Below the pieces are notes generated by a model that had not been told where the DNA came from, ran no database searches, and saw nothing but the letters and a program-made list of their open reading frames with translations. The position numbers and the translations under genes were made by a program. A stretch of DNA of 21,163 nucleotides from JAHECQ01 sp047638695 (lineage in GTDB: Bacteria > Actinomycetota > Acidimicrobiia > Acidimicrobiales > SZUA-35), in the NCBI GenBank assembly GCA_047638695.1, contig JBLINY010000081.1, positions 1-21,163 on the forward strand, in the 5' to 3' direction. This document shows, piece after piece, positions 7,098-14,983 of this stretch. The stretch's first letter is position 1, and each line of letters starts with the position of its first letter.

Positions 7098-7193
7098 GGC
7101 TGCCCCTGGCCCCGGGGACGGGGGTTGGCGCAGCCAGACTGAGGGGAACGGGGGTTGGGGCAGCCGGGCGGATGGCCGGATGGCCGGATGGCG
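7098..7193. repeat. G-rich repeats between lipoprotein and tRNA-Ser genes
   Basis: GGCTGCCCC (7098-7106) and GGGGCAGCC (7157-7165) form a perfect inverted repeat. Between them a G-rich phrase (GGGACGGGGGTTGG, then GGGAACGGGGGTTGG) is repeated. From 7143 to 7168 the plus strand has four G-runs separated by 2-5 bases, a canonical quadruplex pattern. Three tandem copies of GGATGGCC/G follow at 7170-7193. On the minus strand this is the 3' flank of the lipoprotein gene, so it may act as a transcription barrier before the tRNA. Confidence 0.5.
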
Positions 7194-7203
7194 TTTGGAA
7201 TGG

Positions 7204-8232
7204 TCAGCTCATGATTGAGCCGGATCCGGTGATGGCAACCGGACCGGCGGCGAGGCTGACGTTCTCGTGGTCGGCAGTTCCGGCCGGCACCTCGGCAACG
7301 AGGGGCTTGAGAGCAAACGGATCCGGGCTGTTGTCGGCGTCGGGTTCGACACTGATCACGATGGTGGCTTCGTTCAGATCGATCGGGAAGGACAGGCCAT
7401 CGGGAGCGTTCGTGAGGAAGTCTTCGCCCGGGTAGTTCGGTCCGTCATTGGGACCGGAGAATCCGTTGAAGTCATCGGCCGCTGCACCGTCGACAAACCG
7501 ACCGGTCGAGACTGGCTGGCCGTCGATGACGGCCCAGCCCTCGTAGACCCATCCAGCTGGCAGTTCGGGCAAGACCAGGCGGGTGTCGGGGCCGGGCAGT
7601 TGCAAGAACCAAACGCCGGAAAGCTCGTCGCCGTCAGGGTCGTTGGTCGGCGTGGCCAGGATGAAGCTGCCAGAGGCGTCGGCGAAGTCGGTGCCCAACG
7701 CAGCAGGGTGGCTGATCGACAGTTCGAAGGAACCCTCATCGGAAATGTCGCCGGCCAGCACATGGGTATCGGCCGGGGCCGGATCGTCACCAACGGCGGG
7801 CTCGATCGTGATGACGACGGCCGCTGCGCCCTCGTGACCATAAAGGTGATCTTGGCCCGCGATCTCGAGCGAACCGTCGCTAGTGACATCGAAGATGCCG
7901 CCGCTCACGGGGTCGCCATCGACGATCGCCCAGGCTTCGTACTCGTAGTCGTCGCCGAGAGGCTCGAGTCCGTCGAAGGAGACATCGAGGATCGGACGAC
8001 CCTCGCTCATGGCGTCATCCTCCATGGCCCCCTCATCCTCCATGGCATCGTCTTCCATGGCCTCCTCATCTTCCGTTGCTTCGTCGGTCGAGTCGCTGGC
8101 ATCGGCGGCCGGAGCCGCGGTGTCGGTAGCAGCGTCGCTCGCACCGCACGCTGCCGCGGCCAACGAGAGGCCAACGAGGAGGGCAAGCAGGCGCTTGCGC
8201 TTGTGAGCAGAGCCCGATGTGGTCTCGTTCAT
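7204..8232 (-). CDS. Lipoprotein with two RskA-like (anti-sigma C-terminal) domains
   Basis: A 342-residue lipoprotein: basic start, hydrophobic stretch and lipobox ending AAAAC with the cysteine at residue 29, then an acidic Ala/Met repeat linker (about 45-78, EDDAMEDEGAMEDDAM). Two similar domains follow. The first (about 81-195) has YEAWAIVDGDPVSGGIFDV and VVITIEP; the second (about 212-334) has YEGWAVIDGQPVSTGRFVDG and IVISVEP. This W-x-x-DG-x-PVS-x-G-x-F plus V-x-V-EP pattern resembles the extracytoplasmic domain of RskA-type anti-sigma factors, but there is no sigma-binding zinc-finger segment and no internal transmembrane helix, so it should be a surface protein and not a classical anti-sigma factor. 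ATG 8232 is chosen for AAGGACA 6 bases upstream; ATG 8250 is the alternative. Function unknown; adhesion or ligand sensing are possibilities. Confidence 0.8.
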   Translation of the reverse strand: MNETTSGSAHKRKRLLALLVGLSLAAAACGASDAATDTAAPAADASDSTDEATEDEEAMEDDAMEDEGAMEDDAMSEGRPILDVSFDGLEPLGDDYEYEAWAIVDGDPVSGGIFDVTSDGSLEIAGQDHLYGHEGAAAVVITIEPAVGDDPAPADTHVLAGDISDEGSFELSISHPAALGTDFADASGSFILATPTNDPDGDELSGVWFLQLPGPDTRLVLPELPAGWVYEGWAVIDGQPVSTGRFVDGAAADDFNGFSGPNDGPNYPGEDFLTNAPDGLSFPIDLNEATIVISVEPDADNSPDPFALKPLVAEVPAGTADHENVSLAAGPVAITGSGSIMS

Positions 8233-8376
8233 TGTTGCTGTCCTTTGCATCCGGCCCGGATAGTTCGGGCGATGGGGACACGAACGGTCGACAGCACCGG
8301 TTACGTCCCGAAAACATCATCGTTACGAGCTTGTTCAGACGGCTGAACGGAACATGAACGCCCCAAGAACACCGGC

Positions 8377-9081
8377 TCAGACAAGCAGGTCCACAACGTC
8401 CTCGGTCGGCAACCCGTAGGGAGTGACAACGGCCAAGTAGGGCTCGCTGTCACCTTCCCAGCTCATGGCTCGGACCTGCGCCAAGCTCCGGCGGCCAGTG
8501 AAGGCCCTCAAGAGCTCAAACTCCGACGCTCGCACAACGGCCACTGGGTCGCCGTCGTTGGACTTCCACGAACGCTCGCCGGCATTGACCAGCACCACCG
8601 GCAGACCTGCCTCGGCTGCACGTTCGACGAAAAGCGGCCCGTAACGCCCCAGAGCCACGCGAACTGCAGCAGAGTTGGGATCACCAGGCCAACCGAGGGC
8701 GGCAAGAACATCGTGATGGTGAGTGATGAGGTCGCCCGTGATGTTTCGAGCCGTCAATGGCCGGGCGGCACCCAAGGCATCAAACGTCGGTGCGAGTTCT
8801 TCCCACTCGTCACACACTTCGGACAAGGTCATCGATGCTCGTTGTTTCACCTGAGCCGCCGTCCATTGATCGCTACCAATTCCGTCCACGTTCCCGCTGA
8901 GCACATCGGCGTTGATCCCCACTACGTGGGCGTACACCCCTTTGATCGACCATTCCGGACACTGCGGCACCAACCGAGCTTCGTCCGTCGTTGAAAGAGC
9001 CCGAGCAAGTTCAATCATGTCGGCTCGTAGGTCGGCGTAGATACCAGCGTTGCTGAGGGAATCGTCGGTTGGTGAGGCCAT
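8377..9081 (-). CDS. Mycothiol-dependent maleylpyruvate isomerase-family protein
   Basis: A 234-residue protein of the DinB-like, mycothiol-dependent family (TIGR03083 type), known only from organisms related to actinobacteria. The N-terminal four-helix bundle shows the features of the family: CPEWSIKGVYAHVVG with His52, a long helix with EVCDEWEELAPTF, and DLITHHHDVLAALG with the second metal-binding His group. In characterised members a divalent metal held by such histidines activates mycothiol for isomerisation or thiol transfer. The C-terminal part (RASEFELLRAFTGRRSLAQV) is the usual small domain. Start at ATG 9081 is preferred, with GGGAG 9 bases upstream; ATG 9126 in the same frame would add 15 residues. 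It is divergent from the GGDEF-EAL gene with about 150 bp between. The substrate is not known. Confidence 0.85.
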   Translation of the reverse strand: MASPTDDSLSNAGIYADLRADMIELARALSTTDEARLVPQCPEWSIKGVYAHVVGINADVLSGNVDGIGSDQWTAAQVKQRASMTLSEVCDEWEELAPTFDALGAARPLTARNITGDLITHHHDVLAALGWPGDPNSAAVRVALGRYGPLFVERAAEAGLPVVLVNAGERSWKSNDGDPVAVVRASEFELLRAFTGRRSLAQVRAMSWEGDSEPYLAVVTPYGLPTEDVVDLLV

Positions 9082-9234
9082 CGGACCAGTCTCCCAGCAA
9101 CCAGCCAGGAACCCGACGAGGCTCATAATCGGGAACAACCGACCGACGTAGTCAGGGTGACAATCTTGTGGCGACAAGTGCTTCCCCAGGGCCAGAAGTG
9201 AGCCACTCTCAGCGCCGCGGCACTGGCAAGCAGC

Positions 9235-10941
9235 GTGACACGACGCAAGCAGTATCGACGCAAGGTCGAAGACACTGCCAACGAACGATTCCAGGCCCTG
9301 ATCGAAGAGTCGAAGGACTTCTTCTTCGTGATCGCCCCTGGCGGTGAGATCACCTACCGTTCGCCTTCGGTGCTTATGGCCGGAGGCGACAATCCCCCAG
9401 AGCATCTGAACGACCTTCTCGACATGCTCAGCGGCGTAAGTCGAGACATCGCCCGCACCGTCTTCTACGACACGGCCAAGGCCACCGGGGTACTAAAGGT
9501 TCCGTTGGAAACAGCCCTGGGCTCACACTGGATCGAGCTGCACCTCAACGACCAAACAGCCAACCCGGCCGTGCAGGGCATCATCATCACCGGCCGCGAG
9601 ATCACGGACGAAGAAAACCTGACGAGGAAGTTGGCCAACCAAGCGCTGGTCGACGAACTCACTGGCCTCCCGAATCGCCGAGCCCTGAACACCGCCAGCG
9701 AAGCCACGCTGGCTCGTAGTCGCCGACGCGGCAAGTCGTCAGCGCTGCTTCTCATCGATCTCGATGGTTTCAAGGGAGTAAACGACACACTCGGCCACCC
9801 TGCGGGCGATTCCTTGCTTTGCACCGTGGCCGAGCGTCTCTCCGCCGCCACCCGCGCCGGCGAAATAGTGGCCCGTCTCGGCGGCGACGAGTTCGCCATT
9901 GTCGCCGAAGACGTGGCAGGCGAAGAAGCAGCCCTGGCGCTCGCCGATCGGGCGCTCGAGGTCCTGCGCACCCCACTCGAGATCGACGGACAGTTGATCG
10001 CCGTAGGCGGCAGCGTCGGATTAGCCCTCTCCCAACCCGGTGACGACCTTCAAGCCAACGACCTTCTGAAACACGCAGACATCGCGCTCTATCAAGCCAA
10101 AAGAAATGGTCGCGGCCGCTCGGTCGTCTTCGTCGAACATATGGCTCAGGAAGCCGAGATCGAGGCTCGTCTGCTGCGGGAGGTCGAGTCTGGATTCGAC
10201 CACGGTGAGTTCCATCTCGCCTTCCAACCGCTGATCTCAACCCATAACACCGAGACGGTCGCGTTCGAGGCTCTTATGCGGTGGCACTCACCCACTCTCG
10301 GGATCGTCCCACCAACGACCTTCATCCCGATCGCCGAGCGCACCGGTGCCATCCTACGAATGGGACGCTGGGCCTTGGAAGAGTCCTGTCGGCGGGTCGC
10401 CGAATGGCGCAACGACTTTCCCGACCGCAACCTCTCGGTTTCGGTGAACGTTTCGATTCGCCAGATCGTCGACCAGGACTTTCCAGCGATTATCGCCGAG
10501 GTCCTCAAAAAAACAGGTGTCGACCCGCCGTCGCTCCAGCTCGAGGTAACCGAAAGCCTGATCGCTCAAGATCCGTACCAGGTCGCCGCCGCTCTCGAGC
10601 TCATTCGCTCACTGGGCGTACGCATCGCACTAGACGATTTCGGCACGGGCTACTCATCCATGGCCCAACTCCAGACGCTGCCCGTCGACTGCATCAAGAT
10701 CGACCGGGCATTCATCGAGCGCCTCAGCGACGATGACAGCCATCAGAGTGCATCAGTTCTCCAAGCCATGATCGATATGGCTCGAGCCCTCGATGTTGTT
10801 GTGGTTGCCGAGGGCGTTGAAGACGAAGAGCAGCTGCTCGCGCTGCTTCATCAAGACGTGGAGCTGCCCAGGGATTCCTGTTCGCCGAGGCTCTCCCCGC
10901 CGAACAGATCGACAGTTTCCTCAGGCAGGGGCCGTCGATGA
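9235..10941 (+). CDS. PAS-GGDEF-EAL c-di-GMP signalling protein, C-terminus frameshifted
   Basis: A 568-residue cytoplasmic c-di-GMP protein. Residues 15-130 form a PAS sensor (FFFVIAPGGEITYRSPSV), 137-300 the diguanylate cyclase domain with intact GGDEF at 216-220, and 305-540 the EAL phosphodiesterase domain with FEALMRW (345), NVS, EVTES (E439), DDFGTGYSS (467), KIDRAF (K488) and AEGVE (E526). The feedback I-site is altered: RAGE occupies the RxxD position. After HQ540 the frame changes: the in-frame tail (DVELPRDSCSPRL) is foreign, while the next frame gives GAAQGFLFAEALPAEQIDSF, the normal EAL ending, to a stop at 10976. Adding the family's missing LG at this point (four bases) would restore the frame exactly. 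The conserved QGF segment is thus lost as sequenced. GTG 9235 has no clear ribosome site. Domains are certain; activity of the truncated EAL is doubtful. Confidence 0.9.
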   Translation: MTRRKQYRRKVEDTANERFQALIEESKDFFFVIAPGGEITYRSPSVLMAGGDNPPEHLNDLLDMLSGVSRDIARTVFYDTAKATGVLKVPLETALGSHWIELHLNDQTANPAVQGIIITGREITDEENLTRKLANQALVDELTGLPNRRALNTASEATLARSRRRGKSSALLLIDLDGFKGVNDTLGHPAGDSLLCTVAERLSAATRAGEIVARLGGDEFAIVAEDVAGEEAALALADRALEVLRTPLEIDGQLIAVGGSVGLALSQPGDDLQANDLLKHADIALYQAKRNGRGRSVVFVEHMAQEAEIEARLLREVESGFDHGEFHLAFQPLISTHNTETVAFEALMRWHSPTLGIVPPTTFIPIAERTGAILRMGRWALEESCRRVAEWRNDFPDRNLSVSVNVSIRQIVDQDFPAIIAEVLKKTGVDPPSLQLEVTESLIAQDPYQVAAALELIRSLGVRIALDDFGTGYSSMAQLQTLPVDCIKIDRAFIERLSDDDSHQSASVLQAMIDMARALDVVVVAEGVEDEEQLLALLHQDVELPRDSCSPRLSPPNRSTVSSGRGRR

Positions 10942-11000
10942 GACAAGCACGCGCTGAGCCGTCCGGCACGGCCTAGTGCGCCGATACACTCGCCAACCTT

Positions 11001-11089
11001 GGAGAGGTGACAGAGTCCGGTCGATTGTGCCTCCCTGCTAAGGAGGTGTGGGTTCACGCCCACCGTGGGTTCGAATCCCACCCTCTCCG
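11001..11089 (+). tRNA. tRNA-Ser(GCU)
   Basis: An 89-base serine tRNA: acceptor GGAGAGG paired to CCTCTCC with a G discriminator, anticodon stem CCTCC/GGAGG around loop CTGCTAA with anticodon GCT, a long variable arm (GTGGGTTCACGCCCAC), and T arm GTGGGTTCGAATCCCAC. No CCA is encoded. A TACACT hexamer at 10985-10990 could be its -10 box. Confidence 0.95.
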
Positions 11090-11100
11090 CTCAAGCCAGG

Positions 11101-11136
11101 AACCCGACGTCTAACGGCGTCGGGTTTCTGCGTTTT
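11101..11136 (+). terminator. Rho-independent terminator after tRNA-Ser(GCU)
   Basis: AACCCGACG (11101-11109) pairs with CGTCGGGTT (11118-11126) around an 8-base loop, followed by T-rich TTTCTGCGTTTT. It lies 11 bases after the tRNA. Confidence 0.8.
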
Positions 11137-11190
11137 GCCAGGACCACTCGCTTGCAAGGACCACTGGCCAGGACACCTGCCAGGTTGACT

Positions 11191-12741
11191 TCAGCTGTTC
11201 TTTAGAATTACCGCCGCGCAGTTGCGGCCCGAAGCTCCCCAGACCCCGGCGCCCGGGAATGTCGCGGCACCGGTCAGATACAACCCGGGAATAGGCGAGG
11301 TATAGCGAGTCAGCTCCTTCTCTCGCCCAAGAAGCGCAGCAAGCGGACCACCGGCAAACGATGTCGCGTGGCCTTTTGGCAGGTGGAAATCGCGCTCGTA
11401 CCGATCGGGAGTGACGGCTCGCCAATCATCAATGAGCGACGAGAATCCCGGCTCGAAAAGGGTGGACGCCACATCGATCCAACGCTCCGGTTCGGGCGAC
11501 CCCTGCCAGCCGCCGGGCCGGCTGTAAGGCGTGAACAGAACTTCCAGGCTCAACACGTGATCGTCGCCCGGGACCAACGATCGATCGAGTACCGACGGCA
11601 TGTTGATCAAGAACATTGGCCGGTCAAGCACCTCGCCGCGGGCGAGCAGCCGGAACCCTCGATCTATATCGGCAAGCGTCGGACCAATCATGGTGGTCGG
11701 GCTGTGGGGATCGGTGAAACCAACCGACGCGTAGGAGTCTGCGTCGAAGTACTTCCACGTGGGAAGGCCCGATAGCCGAGCGTCAATCTTCGACTCGTAC
11801 CCCTCCTGAGGCTGGCGATCGGTCCATTTCTGCACGAACGAACGGGCCGAGGTTGGAGCTCCGGTGAGGTACCGAACAATCGCTTCGCGGGGGTCGCAGG
11901 CCACAACAACAGTGGGAGCTTCCACCACCTCGCCACCCACCAGTTCGACGCCGCGAACCTTGTCGCCCTCACAGAGAATCGAAGCGACGGGCGATGAAAC
12001 CCGCACGTCGCCTCCCGTCGACTGAATAGCGGAGGCAAGAGCGTCAGTGAGACGCCCCGATCCGCCAACGGGACGGCCGACCGATCCGAGGTGTTTCATG
12101 GCCAGCGTCAGTGCACCCAATCCCGACCCTGGCGTATCGGGAGACAGACCCCACACCGCGGGGCCCGCCACCATTGCCGGGCCCAAGAGGTGTTCGGAAG
12201 TGAAGTACTGACGCATCACCTGGGCGAACGACTTCTTCGACCAGCGCAGCACGGTCAGCGCCGCAGGCGTGTTCCTGCCAACGACCTTCGAGAGCAAGCC
12301 TCGGGCCGATGGCAACTCGGCCGAGAGACGCGACGCCAAGCGGGCAGCCGGCAACGCGTCGACCAAATACGCCTGGTACTGCGGCACCGATTCGGGGTGG
12401 TGGATCGCCATGGCCTCGAGCGTGCGATCGACATCGCGGAAGAACGGGATGCCGCCCGGCGAGTCCCAGCCAAGATGAACTTGGCCTGGATCGAGATCGA
12501 TGTACTCGAGACCATGAGCAGCCAGATCGAGTTCGCCGATCAGCGGATTCGACCGGACCATCGAATGGTCGCAGTTGCAGATGTTGACTCGTGCACCGAG
12601 CGCATCATCAGATCCGGCACAGCCGCCAACCTGATGCCGGGCCTCGACAACGATGGTGCGCTGGCCCGCCTTTGCCAGGTATGCGGCACAAACCAGACCG
12701 TTGTGGCCACCACCCACAACGACGACATCGGCATCGCTCAT
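11191..12741 (-). CDS. FAD-dependent phytoene-desaturase-like oxidoreductase
   Basis: A 516-residue flavoprotein of the CrtI/PYROXD2-like amine-oxidase superfamily. The N-terminus holds the dinucleotide-binding fold (DVVVVGGGHNGLVCAAYL, then IVVEARHQVGGCAGS). The middle has a substrate-cap region and GGSGRLTDALASAIQSTGGD with the strand VRVSSPVASI, typical of the second FAD-contact area. The C-terminus PGLYLTGAATFPGAGVWGASG is the FAD-closing motif of the family. It should bind FAD and oxidise or isomerise a hydrophobic substrate. No other carotenoid gene lies nearby, so carotenoid desaturation is not implied; uncharacterised actinobacterial members are common. It starts at ATG 12741, divergent from the creatininase gene, with 53 bases between the two starts. 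Superfamily is sure; the reaction is not. Confidence 0.9.
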   Translation of the reverse strand: MSDADVVVVGGGHNGLVCAAYLAKAGQRTIVVEARHQVGGCAGSDDALGARVNICNCDHSMVRSNPLIGELDLAAHGLEYIDLDPGQVHLGWDSPGGIPFFRDVDRTLEAMAIHHPESVPQYQAYLVDALPAARLASRLSAELPSARGLLSKVVGRNTPAALTVLRWSKKSFAQVMRQYFTSEHLLGPAMVAGPAVWGLSPDTPGSGLGALTLAMKHLGSVGRPVGGSGRLTDALASAIQSTGGDVRVSSPVASILCEGDKVRGVELVGGEVVEAPTVVVACDPREAIVRYLTGAPTSARSFVQKWTDRQPQEGYESKIDARLSGLPTWKYFDADSYASVGFTDPHSPTTMIGPTLADIDRGFRLLARGEVLDRPMFLINMPSVLDRSLVPGDDHVLSLEVLFTPYSRPGGWQGSPEPERWIDVASTLFEPGFSSLIDDWRAVTPDRYERDFHLPKGHATSFAGGPLAALLGREKELTRYTSPIPGLYLTGAATFPGAGVWGASGRNCAAVILKNS

Positions 12742-12794
12742 AACCCGACCATAGACACGGCTTTGCCCCGTTGACCCAGGGGTACCGTGTGTTC

Positions 12795-13580
12795 ATGACG
12801 GCCTCACATCCATCGACTCGCAGACTCAGCGACCTGCGAGCTTCCGACCTGCTCGATCACCTGACCGAGGATTCAATACTTGTCCTGCCGATCGGTGCCA
12901 TCGAACAACACGGGCCCCATCTTCCCTTCAACACCGACCTCGTGATCGCCAACGCCTGCGCCGAAGCCGTGGCCGAACAAGCCGGGGCCGACCTGGACCT
13001 TTGGTTGCTCGAGCCTCTCGCCTACACGAAATCGAACGAACACGCAGGCACACCTGGCACCGTGTGGCTTGGCCCCGAAACCCTCCTACGAGTGCTCGAC
13101 GACATCGGCCGATCCCTGGCCACCACTCCGGCCAGGAAATTGGCTTTTCTGAATGGGCACGGCGGCAACTCTTCGTTGCTAAGTGTCGCCTGCCGCGAAC
13201 TCCGTTTGCATCACGGCTTTGAAACTTTCTTGTTACATCCCAATGTCCCACCCGATCAAGGCGGTGTCTCAACCGAAGAAGAGTTGGGCATGGGTATCCA
13301 CGGTGGTCTCGGTGAGACCTCGATGATGTTGCATCTGCGTCCCGACCTGGTCGAGATGGATCGAGCACTGCGGAACGTACCCGAGCACCTTGCCGAGAAC
13401 GACCATGTGCGCTTTGGCGGCACCGTCACCTTCGGTTGGCTGGCCCACGACTTCGGCCCCGATGGCCTTATCGGCGACCCAACCAAGGCAACGGCCGAAC
13501 GGGGCAAGCAGAGCTTTGAGGGTGCCGTCGCCCGACTAGTCGAGGCCTTCGGCGAAATACGAACTTTCCGCCACAAGTAG
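12795..13580 (+). CDS. Creatininase-family amidohydrolase
   Basis: A 261-residue metal-dependent amidohydrolase of the creatininase family, which opens cyclic or linear amides using two divalent metal ions. Visible ligands and motifs: PIGAIEQHGPHLPFNTD (Glu37, His39, Asp48), FLNGHGGN (His122) and HGGLGETSMM (Glu174). The NGHGGN form is that of the broad family (which includes FAPy deformylases and MftE peptidases) rather than true creatininases. No mycofactocin genes are present, so MftE is unlikely. ATG 12795 is used; GTG 12789 in the same frame has AGGGG at better spacing (6 bases) and would add two residues. It is divergent from the flavoprotein gene and precedes the transporter genes, which run on the other strand. 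Hydrolysis of an amide in an imported N-compound is plausible but inferred. Confidence 0.88.
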   Translation: MTASHPSTRRLSDLRASDLLDHLTEDSILVLPIGAIEQHGPHLPFNTDLVIANACAEAVAEQAGADLDLWLLEPLAYTKSNEHAGTPGTVWLGPETLLRVLDDIGRSLATTPARKLAFLNGHGGNSSLLSVACRELRLHHGFETFLLHPNVPPDQGGVSTEEELGMGIHGGLGETSMMLHLRPDLVEMDRALRNVPEHLAENDHVRFGGTVTFGWLAHDFGPDGLIGDPTKATAERGKQSFEGAVARLVEAFGEIRTFRHK

Positions 13581-13692
13581 GCTCCCGACACGCCAATAGG
13601 TCTTAGAACGCAGCAGGTCCCTGAACGCGGACTGGCACCGGTGACCAGGCCAAAGCATGGTCAACCGATGCCAGAACGGAATCGTTGAAGTA

Positions 13693-13720
13693 ACGCGCTT
13701 GGACTTGCTACGCGCTTGGA
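13693..13720 (+). repeat. 11-bp direct repeat next to transporter gene end
   Basis: ACGCGCTTGGA occurs at 13693-13703 and 13710-13720, 17 bases apart, just beyond the stop codon of the substrate-binding protein gene in the convergent gap. No terminator-like hairpin is seen there. Meaning unknown. Confidence 0.5.
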
Positions 13721-13721
13721 A

Positions 13722-14906
13722 TTAGAGCCCGATCGAAGTATCGATGAACTCGTTGGTCATGAGATCTTCCGGAGTTAGCGGACCAACGTCAGGGAAGACG
13801 CCGCCGAGAATCTCGTAGAACTTCTCCATGCGGTCAAAGTCGAAGTCGCCCAGCGTGGAGTTCCCTCCGTTGCCGACCAAACCGTTGTCGAGCTGAGCCT
13901 GCACCGAGAAGTCGGCGACTCCCTCGGTATAGATCCAGCCATTGTTGTTCGCTTCAACAGCCTCGACGATGAGGGCATTCGTAGCAGCCGGGTTGTTGAT
14001 GTAGTCGACCTGAGCCTGCTGAATGACCGGAATGAGTAACTCGAGACACGGAGCGAGCTCTTCCTTCTCGTCGGCCCGAATGGCCAACGCAGCGGCGTAG
14101 ATCTCCCAGCCAGTGTCGTGAATCAGCTGGTAGTTGACGTCCTTGCCCCACTCAGGAACCTCGTTCTTGTAGACGTATGGCTCGGCCGATGCGAAGCCCT
14201 GCTGAGCGATCGCTCCGGCCTCACTGATAAAGATGGCCGGTGTGCCGTCGTAGCTCTCGTCAATTTGCTCTGGCTTCACAATGCCAGCCGAAGTGAGGTG
14301 CGAGGCGTAGGTGCTACCGCCGAAGATCCGAATGGTCGTGTCGTCGGGCAGATCGGCGATCGTATCGACGTCGTAGGTCTCGGGATCCCACATGATGATC
14401 TGCGGGTTCTTGTCGAGGGGGGCCATGACCGAGAGAGTCGGGAACTCCTCGGAGTTGTTGTACGCCGCATCGCTGTTCATATAGAACAGCGTGATGTCGG
14501 TGTCGGCGAAGGCCACAGCCTCGACCGGCTGAAAACCGACAGCAGGGCCGCCGGACCGGACTTCGACCGTCACACCAGTCGCTTCGCCGCCGGCAACAAG
14601 ATCGCCCTTCACGACGAAGTTATTGGCGTCGAGCTCGTAGCCGTCCTTGCCAACCAACTCATACAGGCTGCCGTGCTCGGACTCGGGGTTCCAGTCGGTC
14701 TGGAAGACCACATTGGCCGGGCAGACGCCCGAGAGATCAACACCCGCTGACTCGTCGGCATCAGCATCAGCATCAGCATCGGTCTCAGCATCAGCATCGG
14801 TGTCAGCGTCAGCGCTGGCGTCGTCGGACGACGAGCCACCGCATGCGGCCGCGACAAGTGCCAATGCCATTAACAGGGCGAATAAACGGACTAACGGGTT
14901 TCTCAT
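13722..14906 (-). CDS. ABC transporter substrate-binding lipoprotein (NMT1/THI5-like)
   Basis: A 394-residue solute-binding lipoprotein. It starts with MRNPLVRLFALLM and has a lipobox ending VAAAC (Cys22), then an Asp-Ala repeat linker (about 28-55). The binding domain opens with VVFQTDWNPESEHGSLYELVG, the pattern typical of NMT1/THI5-like proteins for thiamine pyrimidine precursors and related sulfonate, nitrate or taurine binders; the first lobe is followed by SGGPAVGFQPVEAVAFADTD. ATG 14906 is chosen because AAGGAG lies 6 bases upstream and the signal peptide begins there. The gene is last in an ATPase-permease-binding protein order, with 77 bases after the permease. The ligand cannot be read from sequence, but the neighbourhood of deaminase and amidohydrolases makes a nitrogen heterocycle likelier than a sulfonate. 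Confidence 0.9.
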   Translation of the reverse strand: MRNPLVRLFALLMALALVAAACGGSSSDDASADADTDADAETDADADADADESAGVDLSGVCPANVVFQTDWNPESEHGSLYELVGKDGYELDANNFVVKGDLVAGGEATGVTVEVRSGGPAVGFQPVEAVAFADTDITLFYMNSDAAYNNSEEFPTLSVMAPLDKNPQIIMWDPETYDVDTIADLPDDTTIRIFGGSTYASHLTSAGIVKPEQIDESYDGTPAIFISEAGAIAQQGFASAEPYVYKNEVPEWGKDVNYQLIHDTGWEIYAAALAIRADEKEELAPCLELLIPVIQQAQVDYINNPAATNALIVEAVEANNNGWIYTEGVADFSVQAQLDNGLVGNGGNSTLGDFDFDRMEKFYEILGGVFPDVGPLTPEDLMTNEFIDTSIGL

Positions 14907-14931
14907 GTGCCTCTCCTTGTTATGAGAACGT

Positions 14932-14956
14932 GGTGTTGTGAAACGGTGTTGTGAAA
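14932..14956. repeat. Tandem 13-bp repeat between permease and binding-protein genes
   Basis: GGTGTTGTGAAA is present at 14932-14943 and 14945-14956, two adjacent 13-bp units differing only in the last base (C or T), in the gap upstream of the binding-protein ribosome site. It could bind a regulator or affect expression of the binding protein relative to the permease. Confidence 0.55.
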
Positions 14957-14983
14957 TGGGGTGTCGCCGGGGCGACGAGATCA

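Noticed and set aside
7267..8346. 359-codon plus-strand frame opposite the RskA-like lipoprotein
   Set aside because: The minus-strand product has a signal peptide, lipobox, internal duplication and ribosome site; the plus-strand product has none of these.
8333..8348. GTTCAG/CTGAAC palindrome between the mycothiol-type gene and the lipoprotein gene
   Set aside because: Only six base pairs, with no T-run on the minus strand; too weak to call a terminator, and an operator cannot be supported.
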